In this document: positions 44,017 through 53,206 of the stretch, one piece after another | How positions within the stretch are numbered: the stretch's first letter is position 1 | Layout: each line of letters starts with the position of its first letter | DNA from: Hoeflea ulvae | Lineage (GTDB): Bacteria; Pseudomonadota; Alphaproteobacteria; Rhizobiales; Rhizobiaceae | Assembly: GCF_026619435.1 (NCBI RefSeq) | Contig: NZ_JAOVZQ010000002.1 | Span: 62,001 to 126,000 of the forward strand | DNA: 64,000 nt | Direction: 5' to 3' | Notes under the pieces: model-generated | Databases searched by the model: none | What the model was told of the DNA's origin: nothing | The model's input: the letters and a program-made list of their open reading frames with translations, nothing else | Made by a program: the position numbers and the translations under genes

Positions 44017-45570
44017 TTACTTGAGTTCGGTCAGTTCTGTGACCACCGGTCCGAGATGCATCTCTGCCTGCAACTCGTAGCCCCAGTCCACATTGCTGCG
44101 CCGTCCGTAGGCGATCAGCTGCTCGTACAGCGGCACGGCGCAGATGTTCTCGATGATCTTCTTCTGCGCGGATGCCCAGAGTTCCTTCTGTCTGGCCGGA
44201 TCCGTTTCCGAGCGTGCGCTGACGATTTCCTCGTCCGCCACGTCGCAATGGGAGAAGTTGATCGACGCCGTGGGGGTGCCAACAATGGAATCCGAGTGGA
44301 AGAACTGGCTCAGAAACACATCGGCGACCGGGAAGCGCGCGGCCGAGTAGTACACAATCTGAGAGCGGTCCTCGCGGATCTGCGCGTGGAATGTCTGGTG
44401 ATCGACCACATCAAGCTGCAGATCGATACCCGCAAGCGCCAACTGGGCTTGCGCCACCTGGGCCACGCCCAGCATGGTGGGAAGCGACGTCTGCACCATC
44501 TTCAGCGAAATCCCGTCCGCAAACCCGGCATCGGCCAGCATCTTGGCAGCCGCCTCGGCATTGCCTTCGCCGTAAATGGGGGTTGAGTTGTCCCAGCCCA
44601 GGTTGCCATTGGGTATGACCGAACCCGCTGGCTGCGCCAGGCTTTCCCCGATGAACTGGATGTACTCCTCACGATTGAGAGCCGTGGCAACGGCACGTCT
44701 GACCTCGATGTTGTCAAGCGGCGCCGAACTTGTGTTGAGGTGGAACTGCTGCAGTTCGGCCGGCCGCATGATGTCGACGACCAAACCCTCAGCCCCCTTG
44801 ATGGAGTTGATCCATTCCTGATCCTGACGCCCATAGGAAACGTCAAGCTCTCCGGCCTTCAGAGCCAGGTCCCGGGAGGAGTCGGACGGAATGTAGCGGA
44901 ACTCGATGCCGTCAAGCTTGGGCGCGCCCCGGAAATAGTCCGGGTTCGCGACGAACGTCACCCGTTCCTGCGGGACGTATTCTTCCACCATGAACGGTCC
45001 GGTGCCGACCGGCTGAGTTGCGAAGTCGGCGCCGCGTTCCTCGGCCGCCTTCTTCGAGACGATGTTGCCGCCGTGGTAATTGGCCACCAGGCCCAGCAAG
45101 GATGGCACCGGCTGCTTGAGGGTAATCTGCACCGTCATCGGATCCACCGCCTCGATCTTGTCGATCGCGCGATAATCGGAGGAGAAGGCCGAAGTGTCGG
45201 GATTGGCGCTTCGGTCGAGCGAGTACACCACGTCATCAGCTGTCACTTCGCCGAAACCATGATGAAACTTGACGCCCTCGCGCAACTTGAAGGTCCAGAC
45301 CAGTCCGTCGTCGCTGCTTTCCCAGCTTTCTGCCAGATCAGGCTCCAGGGCGCCGATATCGTCGGAGCCGGGCTTGAAACGAACAAGTCCGTTGAACAGC
45401 CAGCCGGTGATCGGCTTGTCGGGCGTGGTGGTCGCGCGATGCGGGTCCATCGTGCCCAGATCCTGGGCAGCCATTCCGTATCTCAATGTGCCTTCCGCGA
45501 AGGACGGCTGGGCAGCGGCCAGTCCCATTGCCGTTGTGAGCAGCATGAGCGCTAGTCTTGTTCTTTTCAT
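44017..45570 (-). CDS. OppA/DppA-type periplasmic substrate-binding protein
   Basis: 517 residues from MKRTRLALML, after GGAGGTTAAAG. Signal peptide ends AAAQPSFA, then EGTLRYGMAAQDLGTMDPHR. SBP_bac_5 features: WLFNGLVRFKPGSD, LAESWESSDDGLVWTFKLRE, GVKFHHGFGEVTADDVVYSL, and GTGPFMVEEYVPQERVTFVA. The family binds peptides, nickel complexes, opines or amine compounds. It is the first gene of the nine-gene oxidase/reductase operon, divergent from LysR. No hairpin separates it from oppB, unlike the other binding-protein genes. Confidence 0.94.
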   Translation of the reverse strand: MKRTRLALMLLTTAMGLAAAQPSFAEGTLRYGMAAQDLGTMDPHRATTTPDKPITGWLFNGLVRFKPGSDDIGALEPDLAESWESSDDGLVWTFKLREGVKFHHGFGEVTADDVVYSLDRSANPDTSAFSSDYRAIDKIEAVDPMTVQITLKQPVPSLLGLVANYHGGNIVSKKAAEERGADFATQPVGTGPFMVEEYVPQERVTFVANPDYFRGAPKLDGIEFRYIPSDSSRDLALKAGELDVSYGRQDQEWINSIKGAEGLVVDIMRPAELQQFHLNTSSAPLDNIEVRRAVATALNREEYIQFIGESLAQPAGSVIPNGNLGWDNSTPIYGEGNAEAAAKMLADAGFADGISLKMVQTSLPTMLGVAQVAQAQLALAGIDLQLDVVDHQTFHAQIREDRSQIVYYSAARFPVADVFLSQFFHSDSIVGTPTASINFSHCDVADEEIVSARSETDPARQKELWASAQKKIIENICAVPLYEQLIAYGRRSNVDWGYELQAEMHLGPVVTELTELK

Positions 45571-45745
45571 TGCTTTAACCTCCGAATTTGGGCTGATTTC
45601 TGAATGCCGCGCGGTGCGCGGGATGCGCTGTTCGACCTCGGTCTTCTTCTGTCGGAAAACCTCCAAGGTGGTATAGATGAGCAGCTAGCCAGTGTGCTAA
45701 GCCTAAGTCAAATATCATTATCTGAAGGTTGCATCCGGAAAAGTT

Positions 45746-46663
45746 ATGCTGAGCCAACGGTCGCTGGAAGTTTTTCGTGAAGTCATGCTGTACGGCTCGC
45801 TCATCGGCGCAGCCCAGCGGCTGCGAATCTCGCAACCTGCGGTGTCGCGCCATATTCGCGAACTTGAATTGCAGACCGGGCTCACGCTTTTCCAGCGCGG
45901 GGGAAATCGGGCAACCCCGACCAAACAGGCTTTTGGCCTTCTCGCCGAGGTTGATCGTGCCTTTATCGGCCTGCGGGAAATAGAGGCGCAGGTAGCCAGG
46001 ATTGCCAGCGGCGAAATCGACGCGGTCACGGTCGCTGCGATGCCGGTGATCGCGACCACGATGCTGCCCGAAATTGTCGCAAAGCTCACGAGCGATTTCA
46101 GCGACACAAGTGTCGATCTGCAGTCCGCCCACAGCAATCACATCATTCCGCGTGTTCGCGGCGGGTCCTACGCTCTCGGGCTGGTCTCGCTTCGCCAGCC
46201 GACGGTGGGCGCGCGCGTGATGTGGCGCGACCGTTTCCCCTATTACTGCCTCCTGCCCGTCAATGACCCCTTGAGCGACAAGCAGTGCATCCGCCCGGGC
46301 GATCTGGCCGGACGCCATCTGATCGGTTATGCGGAAACCTCCGTATCGGGTCTGATGCTTGACCGGGCCCTTTCAAGCGTCTCGCCCCCTCCTGTGGTGC
46401 GCCTGCGCGTCCATCTGAGCAAGAGCACCTGGGCGCTGGTGGAAAGAGGCTGCGGAATAGCCATCGTGGATTCGTTCGCCGCGCATGTTCATCGCTTGCG
46501 CGGAGGGATCGTGCGGCGGTTCGACACGGAGACGGAATTTGAACTCACGCTCGTCGTTTCGGAAACCGGCCAAAAGAGCGACTATGTCGATCGTTTCATC
46601 GAAACCCTCAAAACTGTAAGCGACCACTACAAGTCAGACGAGTTCCTGGGTGGTCAAGCCTGA
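45746..46663 (+). CDS. LysR-family transcriptional regulator
   Basis: 305 residues, normal length. The N-terminal helix-turn-helix is FREVMLYGSLIGAAQRLRIS followed by QPAVSRHIRELELQTGLTLF. The effector-binding domain begins around residue 90. It is transcribed away from the Opp/oxidase operon across a 175-bp gap, the standard layout for a LysR controlling its neighbours. Candidate target: the importer and its amine-oxidation enzymes. Confidence 0.93.
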   Translation: MLSQRSLEVFREVMLYGSLIGAAQRLRISQPAVSRHIRELELQTGLTLFQRGGNRATPTKQAFGLLAEVDRAFIGLREIEAQVARIASGEIDAVTVAAMPVIATTMLPEIVAKLTSDFSDTSVDLQSAHSNHIIPRVRGGSYALGLVSLRQPTVGARVMWRDRFPYYCLLPVNDPLSDKQCIRPGDLAGRHLIGYAETSVSGLMLDRALSSVSPPPVVRLRVHLSKSTWALVERGCGIAIVDSFAAHVHRLRGGIVRRFDTETEFELTLVVSETGQKSDYVDRFIETLKTVSDHYKSDEFLGGQA

Positions 46664-47046
46664 TGGACGTGGAGACCGGTCGGCAGCCAGACAAATCACG
46701 AGGCAATTGTGGCCTGCGATCTAGAAGACCGCCTCCGCGACAGGACGCGACGTTCGCCCAAACCAATTCGCATCTGTAGGACGAAGTATCTCAATAGCCG
46801 GATAGCAGGACCATCGGCATATCAAGCTCCGGGTCCGCTCAATGCTCGGCGTCAAGTCGATAGCGAGCGCCCGGGCCATACTCGTCAGCATCGAAATGGT
46901 TCATATGATGCGCAAGCGGCAGGCGAGGTTTGCCTATAATCCGCGCCCGTCAATCGCTGAGCAATTCGAAATCCGGGCCGCTTGATGGTCAGCTCGCAAG
47001 CGTCCCATCGAGGCCAGAATGACGGTTTGCGACAGAACCAGGCCCT
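46664..47046. other. Intergenic region, no supported gene
   Basis: 383 bp between the convergent LysR and aldehyde dehydrogenase genes. I found no convincing reading frame, hairpin or RNA gene. Confidence 0.5.
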
Positions 47047-48495
47047 TCAGATCGGATAATGCGGGGTGCCGTCCTGAATTGTGATCCATCTCAGTTCGGT
47101 AAATTCGGCAATGCCCCAGTTTCCGCCAAATCGTCCATAGCCGGAAGCCTTGACACCACCGAAGGGCATTTGCGCTTCATCATGCACGGTCGGGCCATTG
47201 ATGTGGCAGATGCCGCTTTCGATGCGCTTGGCGACACTCATGGCACGCATGATATCCTTGCTGAACACAGCCGAGGACAGCCCGAACTCGCTGTCATTGG
47301 CAATCCGCACAGCCTCGTCAACCGAACCGGCGCGAATGATGCTGACCACCGGTCCGAAGCTTTCCTCGGTGTAAAGCCGCATGTCGGGAGTGACGTAATC
47401 AAGCGCCACGGCGTTTAAAATGGTGCCTTTGCCGCCACCGGCAATGAGTTTGGCGCCTTTGGCCACGCCGTCCTCTATCAGGTCCCGGATCCGTTCAGCC
47501 GCGCTGAGATTGACAAGCGAGCCAAGCGGCGATGAGCCTTCGCGAGGATCTCCGGCCGTGAGCTGCGCCACCTTCTTCGAGAACGCCTCGACAAACGTGT
47601 CGCCGACCGAGCCGACCACAATGATGCGTTCGGTCGACATGCAGATCTGGCCCTGGTTCATATAGGCGCCGAAACCGGCCGCAGCGACTGCCGCATCGAC
47701 GTCGGCATCCTCGAGCAGGATCATCGGAGCCTTGCCGCCAAGTTCCAGCAATGCCGGCTTGAGATGGCGGCCCGCCAGTTCGCCGATCACCTTGCCGACC
47801 CGCGTCGAACCGGTGAAATTGATCCGTCGCACCGCCGGGTTTGCGATCATCGCCTCGACCAGAGCCGGCGCATCTTCGGGTGCATTGGAAATCGCGTTCA
47901 GCACGCCGTCCGGCAGGCCGCCCTGCGCCACCGCCTCGATGATCAAGGCGTGCGTCCGCGGGCACAATTCGGACGTCTTCATCACCACGGTGTTGCCGCA
48001 GGCCAGAGGCGTGGCGATCGAGCGTATGCCCAAAATGACCGGGGCGTTCCACGGCGCCATGGCCAGCACCACGCCCGCAGGCTGACGAACAGCCATCGCC
48101 ATCGATCCCGGCCGGTTTGACGGAATGATTTCGCCCTTGATCTGCGTGGTCAGCGAAGCGGCCTCGATCAGCATGTTCGACGCCAGCATGACGTTGAACC
48201 GGGCCCAGCCCTCGGTTGCGCCGATTTCCTCGCCCATGGCCTTCACAATATCATCGGCGCGACCGGTAAGAGACGCCGCCGCATCAAGCAGCATCTTGCG
48301 CCGCTCCGCCGGCCCGGTTTCCGACCAGGCCGGAAACGCCCTGGCTGCGGCGTCAACCGCTTTGGCCGCGTCGTCAAGCGACGCCGCCGCCGCAATCGTC
48401 ACGGTTTCTCCGGTCACCGGGTTCTTCCGCTCGAAGGTGGCGTTGTTGGACGCGGCGACGTGCTTTCCGTCGATGTAGAGGTCAAGATTTTTCAT
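47047..48495 (-). CDS. Aldehyde dehydrogenase (vanillin/salicylaldehyde type)
   Basis: 482 residues from MKNLDLYIDGKHV. The catalytic Cys is in MNQGQICMSTERI, the base Glu in LLELGGKAPMIL, and FTGSTRVGKVIGEL the cofactor loop. MNQGQICMSTER is the form seen in aromatic-aldehyde dehydrogenases such as vanillin or salicylaldehyde dehydrogenase. A GAGG Shine-Dalgarno sits 9 bp before the ATG. No stop codon separates it from the upstream LivF reading frame, so as sequenced the two form one 735-codon frame; I annotate it as a separate gene. It is last in the third Liv operon, which suggests the importer carries an aromatic compound or a precursor of the aldehyde (inference). Confidence 0.87.
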   Translation of the reverse strand: MKNLDLYIDGKHVAASNNATFERKNPVTGETVTIAAAASLDDAAKAVDAAARAFPAWSETGPAERRKMLLDAAASLTGRADDIVKAMGEEIGATEGWARFNVMLASNMLIEAASLTTQIKGEIIPSNRPGSMAMAVRQPAGVVLAMAPWNAPVILGIRSIATPLACGNTVVMKTSELCPRTHALIIEAVAQGGLPDGVLNAISNAPEDAPALVEAMIANPAVRRINFTGSTRVGKVIGELAGRHLKPALLELGGKAPMILLEDADVDAAVAAAGFGAYMNQGQICMSTERIIVVGSVGDTFVEAFSKKVAQLTAGDPREGSSPLGSLVNLSAAERIRDLIEDGVAKGAKLIAGGGKGTILNAVALDYVTPDMRLYTEESFGPVVSIIRAGSVDEAVRIANDSEFGLSSAVFSKDIMRAMSVAKRIESGICHINGPTVHDEAQMPFGGVKASGYGRFGGNWGIAEFTELRWITIQDGTPHYPI

Positions 48496-49227
48496 GGTGC
48501 TGTGCCTCGTTGTGGAGTTCTTGTTTCCGCCCAGAAAGGCGCGAATGACAGCCGGATCGCTGCGCAAATCGGATGCGGCGCCGGAGCCGGTAATCGAGCC
48601 GGTCTCAATCAAATAGGCGCGGTCGGCCAGCGCCAGTGTGGCGCGGGCGTTCTGTTCGACAATGACGATGGTCATGCCTGTCTCGCCAATCTTGGCCAAG
48701 GCCGCAAACACCTCCTGCGCCACGATCGGAGCCAGTCCGAGCGAGGGTTCATCAAGCAGCAGCAGCTCTGGCGCCGACATCATGGCGCGGCCGATGGCGA
48801 CCATTTGCTGTTCGCCGCCCGACATGGTTCCCGCCAGTTGGGTCTGGCGTTCGGCCAGCCTGGGAAAGAGCGTCAGAACAAGATCCAGATTTCTCCTGGC
48901 ATCGGCGTGGGCGCGTTTTGGCAGCGCCCCGAGCTTCAGGTTCTCGGCAACCGACAACAGCGGAAAGATGCCACGGCCTTCCGGCACGATGACAATGCCA
49001 TGTTCCACCACCTGATGCGGTTGCAATGCGAGAATGTCGCGGCCGTGATACAGCACCTGACCGCCTGCCGGTCTGATTCGGCCGCCGATGGCGCCCAGCA
49101 ACGAGGATTTGCCCGCACCATTGGCGCCCAGGATCGCCACCATCTCGCCCTCGCCGACATCAAGCGAGATCGAATCGATGGCAACATGCTTGCCATAAAT
49201 GACGCTGATATCGCGAACTTCAAGCAT
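48496..49227 (-). CDS. LivF-type ABC ATPase, reading frame open into aldehyde dehydrogenase
   Basis: 244 codons from MLEVRDISVIYG up to the aldehyde dehydrogenase start. Walker A GANGAGKSSLLGAIGG, signature MSGGEQQMVAIGRAM, Walker B LLLLDEPSLGLAP, VEQNARA. A normal LivF ends a few residues after AVIRAFLGG, but here the frame continues through NKNSTTRHST into the next gene. Both other frames reach a stop at or just after the ATG (one forms ATGA), so a single-base indel near 48520-48540 would give two ordinary genes. The start overlaps the LivG-type stop by 8 bp. Confidence 0.88.
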
Positions 49228-49948
49228 CTGCCGTGTCCCCCAGATAGGCCGCAATCACGGCTTTGTCTGACAGCACACCGGCTGTCTCGCCATCGGCGAT
49301 CAGCTTGCCTGCGTTCATCACCGCGCAGCGCGGGCACAGCGCCCGCACCGCATCCATGATGTGCTCGACCATGATGATCGAAATGCCCGAACCCGACAGC
49401 GAGCGGATCAGGCCGATGCCTTCCTGCAGTTCGGTCGGGTTGAGACCGGCGAGCCATTCGTCAAGAAGCAACAGCTCGGGCTCGGCCGCCAGCGCGCGCG
49501 CCAGTTCCAGCCGCTTCTGGTCGATGTAATTGAGGTCGCCTGCGCTTGCTGCGGCGCGATCACCGAGCCCGGTTTTGTCCAGTGCGGCGCGCGCCACCCG
49601 GTCGGCGTCCTTGCCCCAATGCGAACGGTGGCCGAAGACTGCGGGCAGCATGACATTTTCCAGCAGCGTCAGTGACGGCAGGATCCTGACCAGCTGAAAC
49701 GTCCGGGCGATACCGGCGCGGGCGATCTTGTCGGGCCTGGCACCAGCCAGATCGCGTCCGTTGAACACGATCCTGCCCGCCGACGGTGAGAGGAAACCGG
49801 AGATCAGGTTGAGCAATGTGGTCTTGCCCGAGCCGTTGGGTCCCAGAAGGCCCATGATCGTGCCGCTTTCGATGTCGAAGGAAACCTGATCCACGGCTTT
49901 CAGTCCGCCGAAATTCCGGGCGATCTTGTCGATCTGCAAAAGGGTCAT
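49220..49948 (-). CDS. LivG-type ABC transporter ATP-binding protein
   Basis: 242 residues from MTLLQIDKIAR, overlapping the LivM-type stop (ATGA). Walker A is GPNGSGKTTLLNLISG and Walker B LLLLDEWLAGLNP, where Trp replaces the usual Pro after DE. The signature region reads LNYIDQKRLELARAL rather than LSGGQ, a variant seen in some LivG proteins. The H-loop is MVEHIMD. The substitutions are conserved-looking, so it should be active. Confidence 0.9.
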   Translation of the reverse strand: MTLLQIDKIARNFGGLKAVDQVSFDIESGTIMGLLGPNGSGKTTLLNLISGFLSPSAGRIVFNGRDLAGARPDKIARAGIARTFQLVRILPSLTLLENVMLPAVFGHRSHWGKDADRVARAALDKTGLGDRAAASAGDLNYIDQKRLELARALAAEPELLLLDEWLAGLNPTELQEGIGLIRSLSGSGISIIMVEHIMDAVRALCPRCAVMNAGKLIADGETAGVLSDKAVIAAYLGDTADA

Positions 49949-50859
49949 GACTTGCTCCGCTTGAGTGACGCCCGCAGATTGTCCAGTCCGGCAAGAATGC
50001 CGTTTGGCAGAACGAAGACGACCGCGATGAACATCAGTCCGAGGAAGATCGGATAGGTATCGGGGAAATTGACCGACAGCCATTCAAACAGCAGGAACAG
50101 CGGAATGGCACCCACCAACGGTCCCCACAACCTGTTGGCGCCGCCCAGAAGCGCCATGATCACCGTGAGAAAGCTGACGGTGGGATTGAACACGATCAGC
50201 GGTTCGACATAGACCCAGCGCGGCGAGGCGACAGCGCCGACAAGGGTGATCAGCGTCGCCGAAAGCGTAAAGGCGAACAGCTTGGTACGCGCCAGCGGAA
50301 TCCCCGAATGGGCCGCAACCACTTCGTCATCACCGATTGCCCGGAGCGCCAGCCCCAGCCGCGACCGGTTGATCCATGCGGTCAGGCCGATGGCAATCGC
50401 CACCAGCGCCAGCATCTGCCAGTAGATGTCGCGCGCGGTCAGGTCGAGAAAGATGTAACGGCCCAGCGTGCCGGTGATGGTCACCTCGTACCAGGTGATC
50501 AATTGGCGCACCAGTTCGGCCAGACCAAAGGTGAAGATCACGAAATAGATGCCGGAAAGACGCAAGGTGGAAAGTCCCACCAGCAACGCCATTGCGGCGC
50601 CGATGAGGCCTGCACACAATATCACCACCGGGTAAGGCAGGGACTCGTTGAGCACGGCGACGGTGTAGGCGCCGGTTCCGTAGAAAGCCACGGTCGCCAG
50701 CGAGATGTAATTGGTATGGCCTGAAAACAAGGCCCAGGCTGACGCCAGCGCCACATAGGTGGCCATGCCGATCATCAAGCCCAGTTCGTAGTCGGACACG
50801 AACAGCGGCACGATTGCGAGCACCGCAAGCGCCAGAAGGGCGAAGGCCGGACGGATCAT
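49945..50859 (-). CDS. LivM-type ABC transporter permease
   Basis: 304 residues. The N-terminal YVALASAWALFSGHTNYISLA is looser than usual. It has the middle TGTLGRYIFLDLTARD region instead of TGGxxGL, the coupling region INRSRLGLALRAIGDDEVVA and MALLGGANRLWGPLVGAIPL near the C-terminus. About nine hydrophobic spans. Start overlaps the LivH-type stop (ATGA). Confidence 0.91.
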   Translation of the reverse strand: MIRPAFALLALAVLAIVPLFVSDYELGLMIGMATYVALASAWALFSGHTNYISLATVAFYGTGAYTVAVLNESLPYPVVILCAGLIGAAMALLVGLSTLRLSGIYFVIFTFGLAELVRQLITWYEVTITGTLGRYIFLDLTARDIYWQMLALVAIAIGLTAWINRSRLGLALRAIGDDEVVAAHSGIPLARTKLFAFTLSATLITLVGAVASPRWVYVEPLIVFNPTVSFLTVIMALLGGANRLWGPLVGAIPLFLLFEWLSVNFPDTYPIFLGLMFIAVVFVLPNGILAGLDNLRASLKRSKS

Positions 50860-51722
50860 GAGCGCCTCCCGAACAGGCCTTGCGGACGCCAGATCAGGAC
50901 GATGAGAAAGATCGAAAATGTGGCGGCGAGTGTCAGTCCGGGGTCGAACATGGTGGCAACGAAGGTTTCCACCAATCCCAGGGCAAAGCCTGCGGCAAGT
51001 GCGCCGACGACATTGCCGACCCCGCCCATGATGACGATGATCAGCGCCTTCATGGTGAAAACCACACCATCATTGGCCGAAAAGGTCTGGTACATGGCAA
51101 CACTTGCGCCGCCGATCGAGGCCAGTGCGGTGCCGAGCGCAAAGCCCTGGCGGCTGACCTTGTTGACGTCAATGCCGACAAGCGGAGCCGAACCCGGGGT
51201 CAACGCCACTGCACGCAGGATCAGCCCCCAACGGCTGCGGGCGAGCAGCACGACCAGCGAAAGGCCGGCGACAAGACAGATCGCAAAGGCAATCAGCCGG
51301 TTCAGCGCAACAGAGACGCCAAACACGTCGACGCCCTGGTCCAGATAGGAAATCGACGTGAAATTGGCGCCAAACAGCACCAGCATGATGCCTTGAAGGA
51401 CGAACAGCAGCCCGAATGTGGCGAGAATCGAATCCACTTCCAGCTTGCCGGTTTTTCCCTCCGCCCGCTGCACCAGCGGCCGCATCATCACGGCATAGAG
51501 AAGCGAGCCCATCAGATAGCCGGCCGGACCGATCAGCAGGATCGAGATCAGCGGCGACAGGCCCGCCGACTGGAACAGGAAGACCAGAACGAAAGCGGCG
51601 AGCAATGTCACCTCGCCATAGGCAAGGTTCATGATCCGGGCGATGCCGTATTGCAGCGTCAGCCCGAGCGCCAGCAGCGCATAGGTGCCGCCCAGCACCA
51701 GGCCGAGCACAAGCGTCGTCAT
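50856..51722 (-). CDS. LivH-type ABC transporter permease
   Basis: 288 residues. GLTLQYGIARIMNLAYGEVT is the LivH N-terminal block (AYG instead of the common AHG). The coupling helix is LARSRWGLILRAVALTPGSA, and VIMGGVGNVVGALAAGFALG lies near the C-terminus. Separated from the binding-protein gene by a hairpin. Confidence 0.92.
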   Translation of the reverse strand: MTTLVLGLVLGGTYALLALGLTLQYGIARIMNLAYGEVTLLAAFVLVFLFQSAGLSPLISILLIGPAGYLMGSLLYAVMMRPLVQRAEGKTGKLEVDSILATFGLLFVLQGIMLVLFGANFTSISYLDQGVDVFGVSVALNRLIAFAICLVAGLSLVVLLARSRWGLILRAVALTPGSAPLVGIDVNKVSRQGFALGTALASIGGASVAMYQTFSANDGVVFTMKALIIVIMGGVGNVVGALAAGFALGLVETFVATMFDPGLTLAATFSIFLIVLIWRPQGLFGRRS

Positions 51723-51754
51723 TGCGATGTTCCGCCTTTGTCGATTTCGGGAAA

Positions 51755-51784
51755 AGAAGGGCCGCCAAGCGTGGCCGCCCTTCT
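51755..51784 (-). terminator. Hairpin after solute-binding-protein gene
   Basis: A 13-position stem with a single C-C mismatch (12 pairs) and a 4-nt loop between the binding-protein stop and the LivH-type start; on the minus strand it is followed by TTTCCCGAAATC. Same position as in the other Liv operons. Confidence 0.66.
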
Positions 51785-51797
51785 GATGCGCGTTGTT

Positions 51798-53012
51798 TTA
51801 CCAGTCCGGCTTGGGAACAACTGCAGCGACGGCGCCTTGCTTGCCGGCAGGATTCACGGCCACAAAGGTGCCGTTCTGCCATTGTCCGACCCACCAGAGA
51901 TCGCGCAGCTGGTTGTCTTCCAGCTTGACGTCGCCGATGACCGTGCTGAACGTGCCGGTCGACAGTTCTTCAGCCAGCTTGGCATGGTCGAGGCCAACGC
52001 GCTCGATCGACTGCGCCAGCATCTCGAGCGAGGCGTAGGTGATCGCCGAGGCCCAGCTGTCAGGCGGTGCGCCGGCGCTGTCCGTGTGGCGGGCAAAATA
52101 GTCCTTGATCGCCGGGGACGCCGCATCGACGCCGCCAATCGACATCACGCCTTCCTGCTTTCCGTCGGCAATCTTGCCGTAGATCGGGAACGCGCCGCCG
52201 ACCCCGACATAGAACACCTTTGGATTGTAACCCATCGACTGAGCGGTCTTGGTCATTCCAAAACTGTCCGGCGGATAGGAAAAGGCGACGAAGCTGTCGG
52301 CGCCGCTCTGCTGCGCTTCCGCCATCAGGGCGGCAAAGTCAGAGGTGCCGAGCGGATAGGTCTTGTCGTAGGCAATCTCCAGGCCGGCTTCCTCGAAAGC
52401 CGGGCGGGCGCCGTTGACAAGATCGATGCCGAAGCCGTCGGCAACCGAGACGATGGCGACCTTGCTGTTGATCGTGCCGTCCGCAACGGCTGCTTTCAGC
52501 ACATCGGCGAGACCCTTGGCATAATCATGCCCGCCGCCAAGCATCCAGTAGCTGCGCTTCCATCTTGCAGCAAATTCGGGTGCCTTGTCGGTCACAGCGG
52601 TCACACCGAGCTGGGGATAGCCGAACCGGTCCATCAAAGGTGCGATGGCGAGGTTCGAGCCAGTGCCCCAGGGCGGCAGGATCAGGTCGACCTTGTCCTT
52701 GGTGGCCAGACGTTCGATGGCCCGGACCAGGTCTTCATTGGACGAGCGGTCATCATATTCGATGACCTCGATCTTGCGCTGCGAACCGTCGGGCATCGTC
52801 AGTCCGCCGGCCGCGTTGACGTCCTTCACCCACAATTCATAATTGGGGATGGTTGTGATGCCGGCACCCGTCGCGTTGGGCCCGGTCTTGGCGACGGCAT
52901 AGCCGATCTTGATCGGCTCATCGGCTGAATATGCCAGGTTGGCACCCCCAAGCATGGTCATTGCCACACCTGATGCGAGCGCGCGCAGGGTGTTACGTCG
53001 GGTAATGGTCAT
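51798..53012 (-). CDS. Periplasmic substrate-binding protein, possible Tat substrate
   Basis: 404 residues from MTITRRNTLR; GGGAGGAG precedes the ATG. The signal sequence carries a twin-arginine motif (TRRNTLRAL) before a hydrophobic stretch ending ANLAYSA. The mature part (IGYAVAKTGPNATGAG; PPWGTGSNLAIAPLMDRFG; VADGFGIDLVNGARPAFEEA) is a type I amide/branched-chain binding protein. First gene of the third Liv operon, divergent from the AraC gene. The ligand is unknown; the operon's aldehyde dehydrogenase hints at an aromatic compound. Confidence 0.91.
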   Translation of the reverse strand: MTITRRNTLRALASGVAMTMLGGANLAYSADEPIKIGYAVAKTGPNATGAGITTIPNYELWVKDVNAAGGLTMPDGSQRKIEVIEYDDRSSNEDLVRAIERLATKDKVDLILPPWGTGSNLAIAPLMDRFGYPQLGVTAVTDKAPEFAARWKRSYWMLGGGHDYAKGLADVLKAAVADGTINSKVAIVSVADGFGIDLVNGARPAFEEAGLEIAYDKTYPLGTSDFAALMAEAQQSGADSFVAFSYPPDSFGMTKTAQSMGYNPKVFYVGVGGAFPIYGKIADGKQEGVMSIGGVDAASPAIKDYFARHTDSAGAPPDSWASAITYASLEMLAQSIERVGLDHAKLAEELSTGTFSTVIGDVKLEDNQLRDLWWVGQWQNGTFVAVNPAGKQGAVAAVVPKPDW

Positions 53013-53206
53013 TAGTGCTCCTCCCAAATGGCGGCATGTTCTCGAACAAGCGGATGCTTCTCCCCGAAAATGCCGTGCTTCAGCCGAACTCCCGTTCTCG
53101 GCTTGATAGGATTATCAATCAGCACCCGGCCCATGAATATGCACTTTTGCGGCTAAGAATTGTACTATTGATTGCATTCTTGCTGCACATGCCGGAAATT
53201 GTCACC

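Noticed and set aside
50880..52928. A 682-codon open frame on the plus strand
   Set aside because: It lies opposite the LivH-type and binding-protein genes, whose motifs are clear; its composition is Gln/His/Arg/Asp-rich with no domain, typical of a shadow of GC-rich coding DNA.
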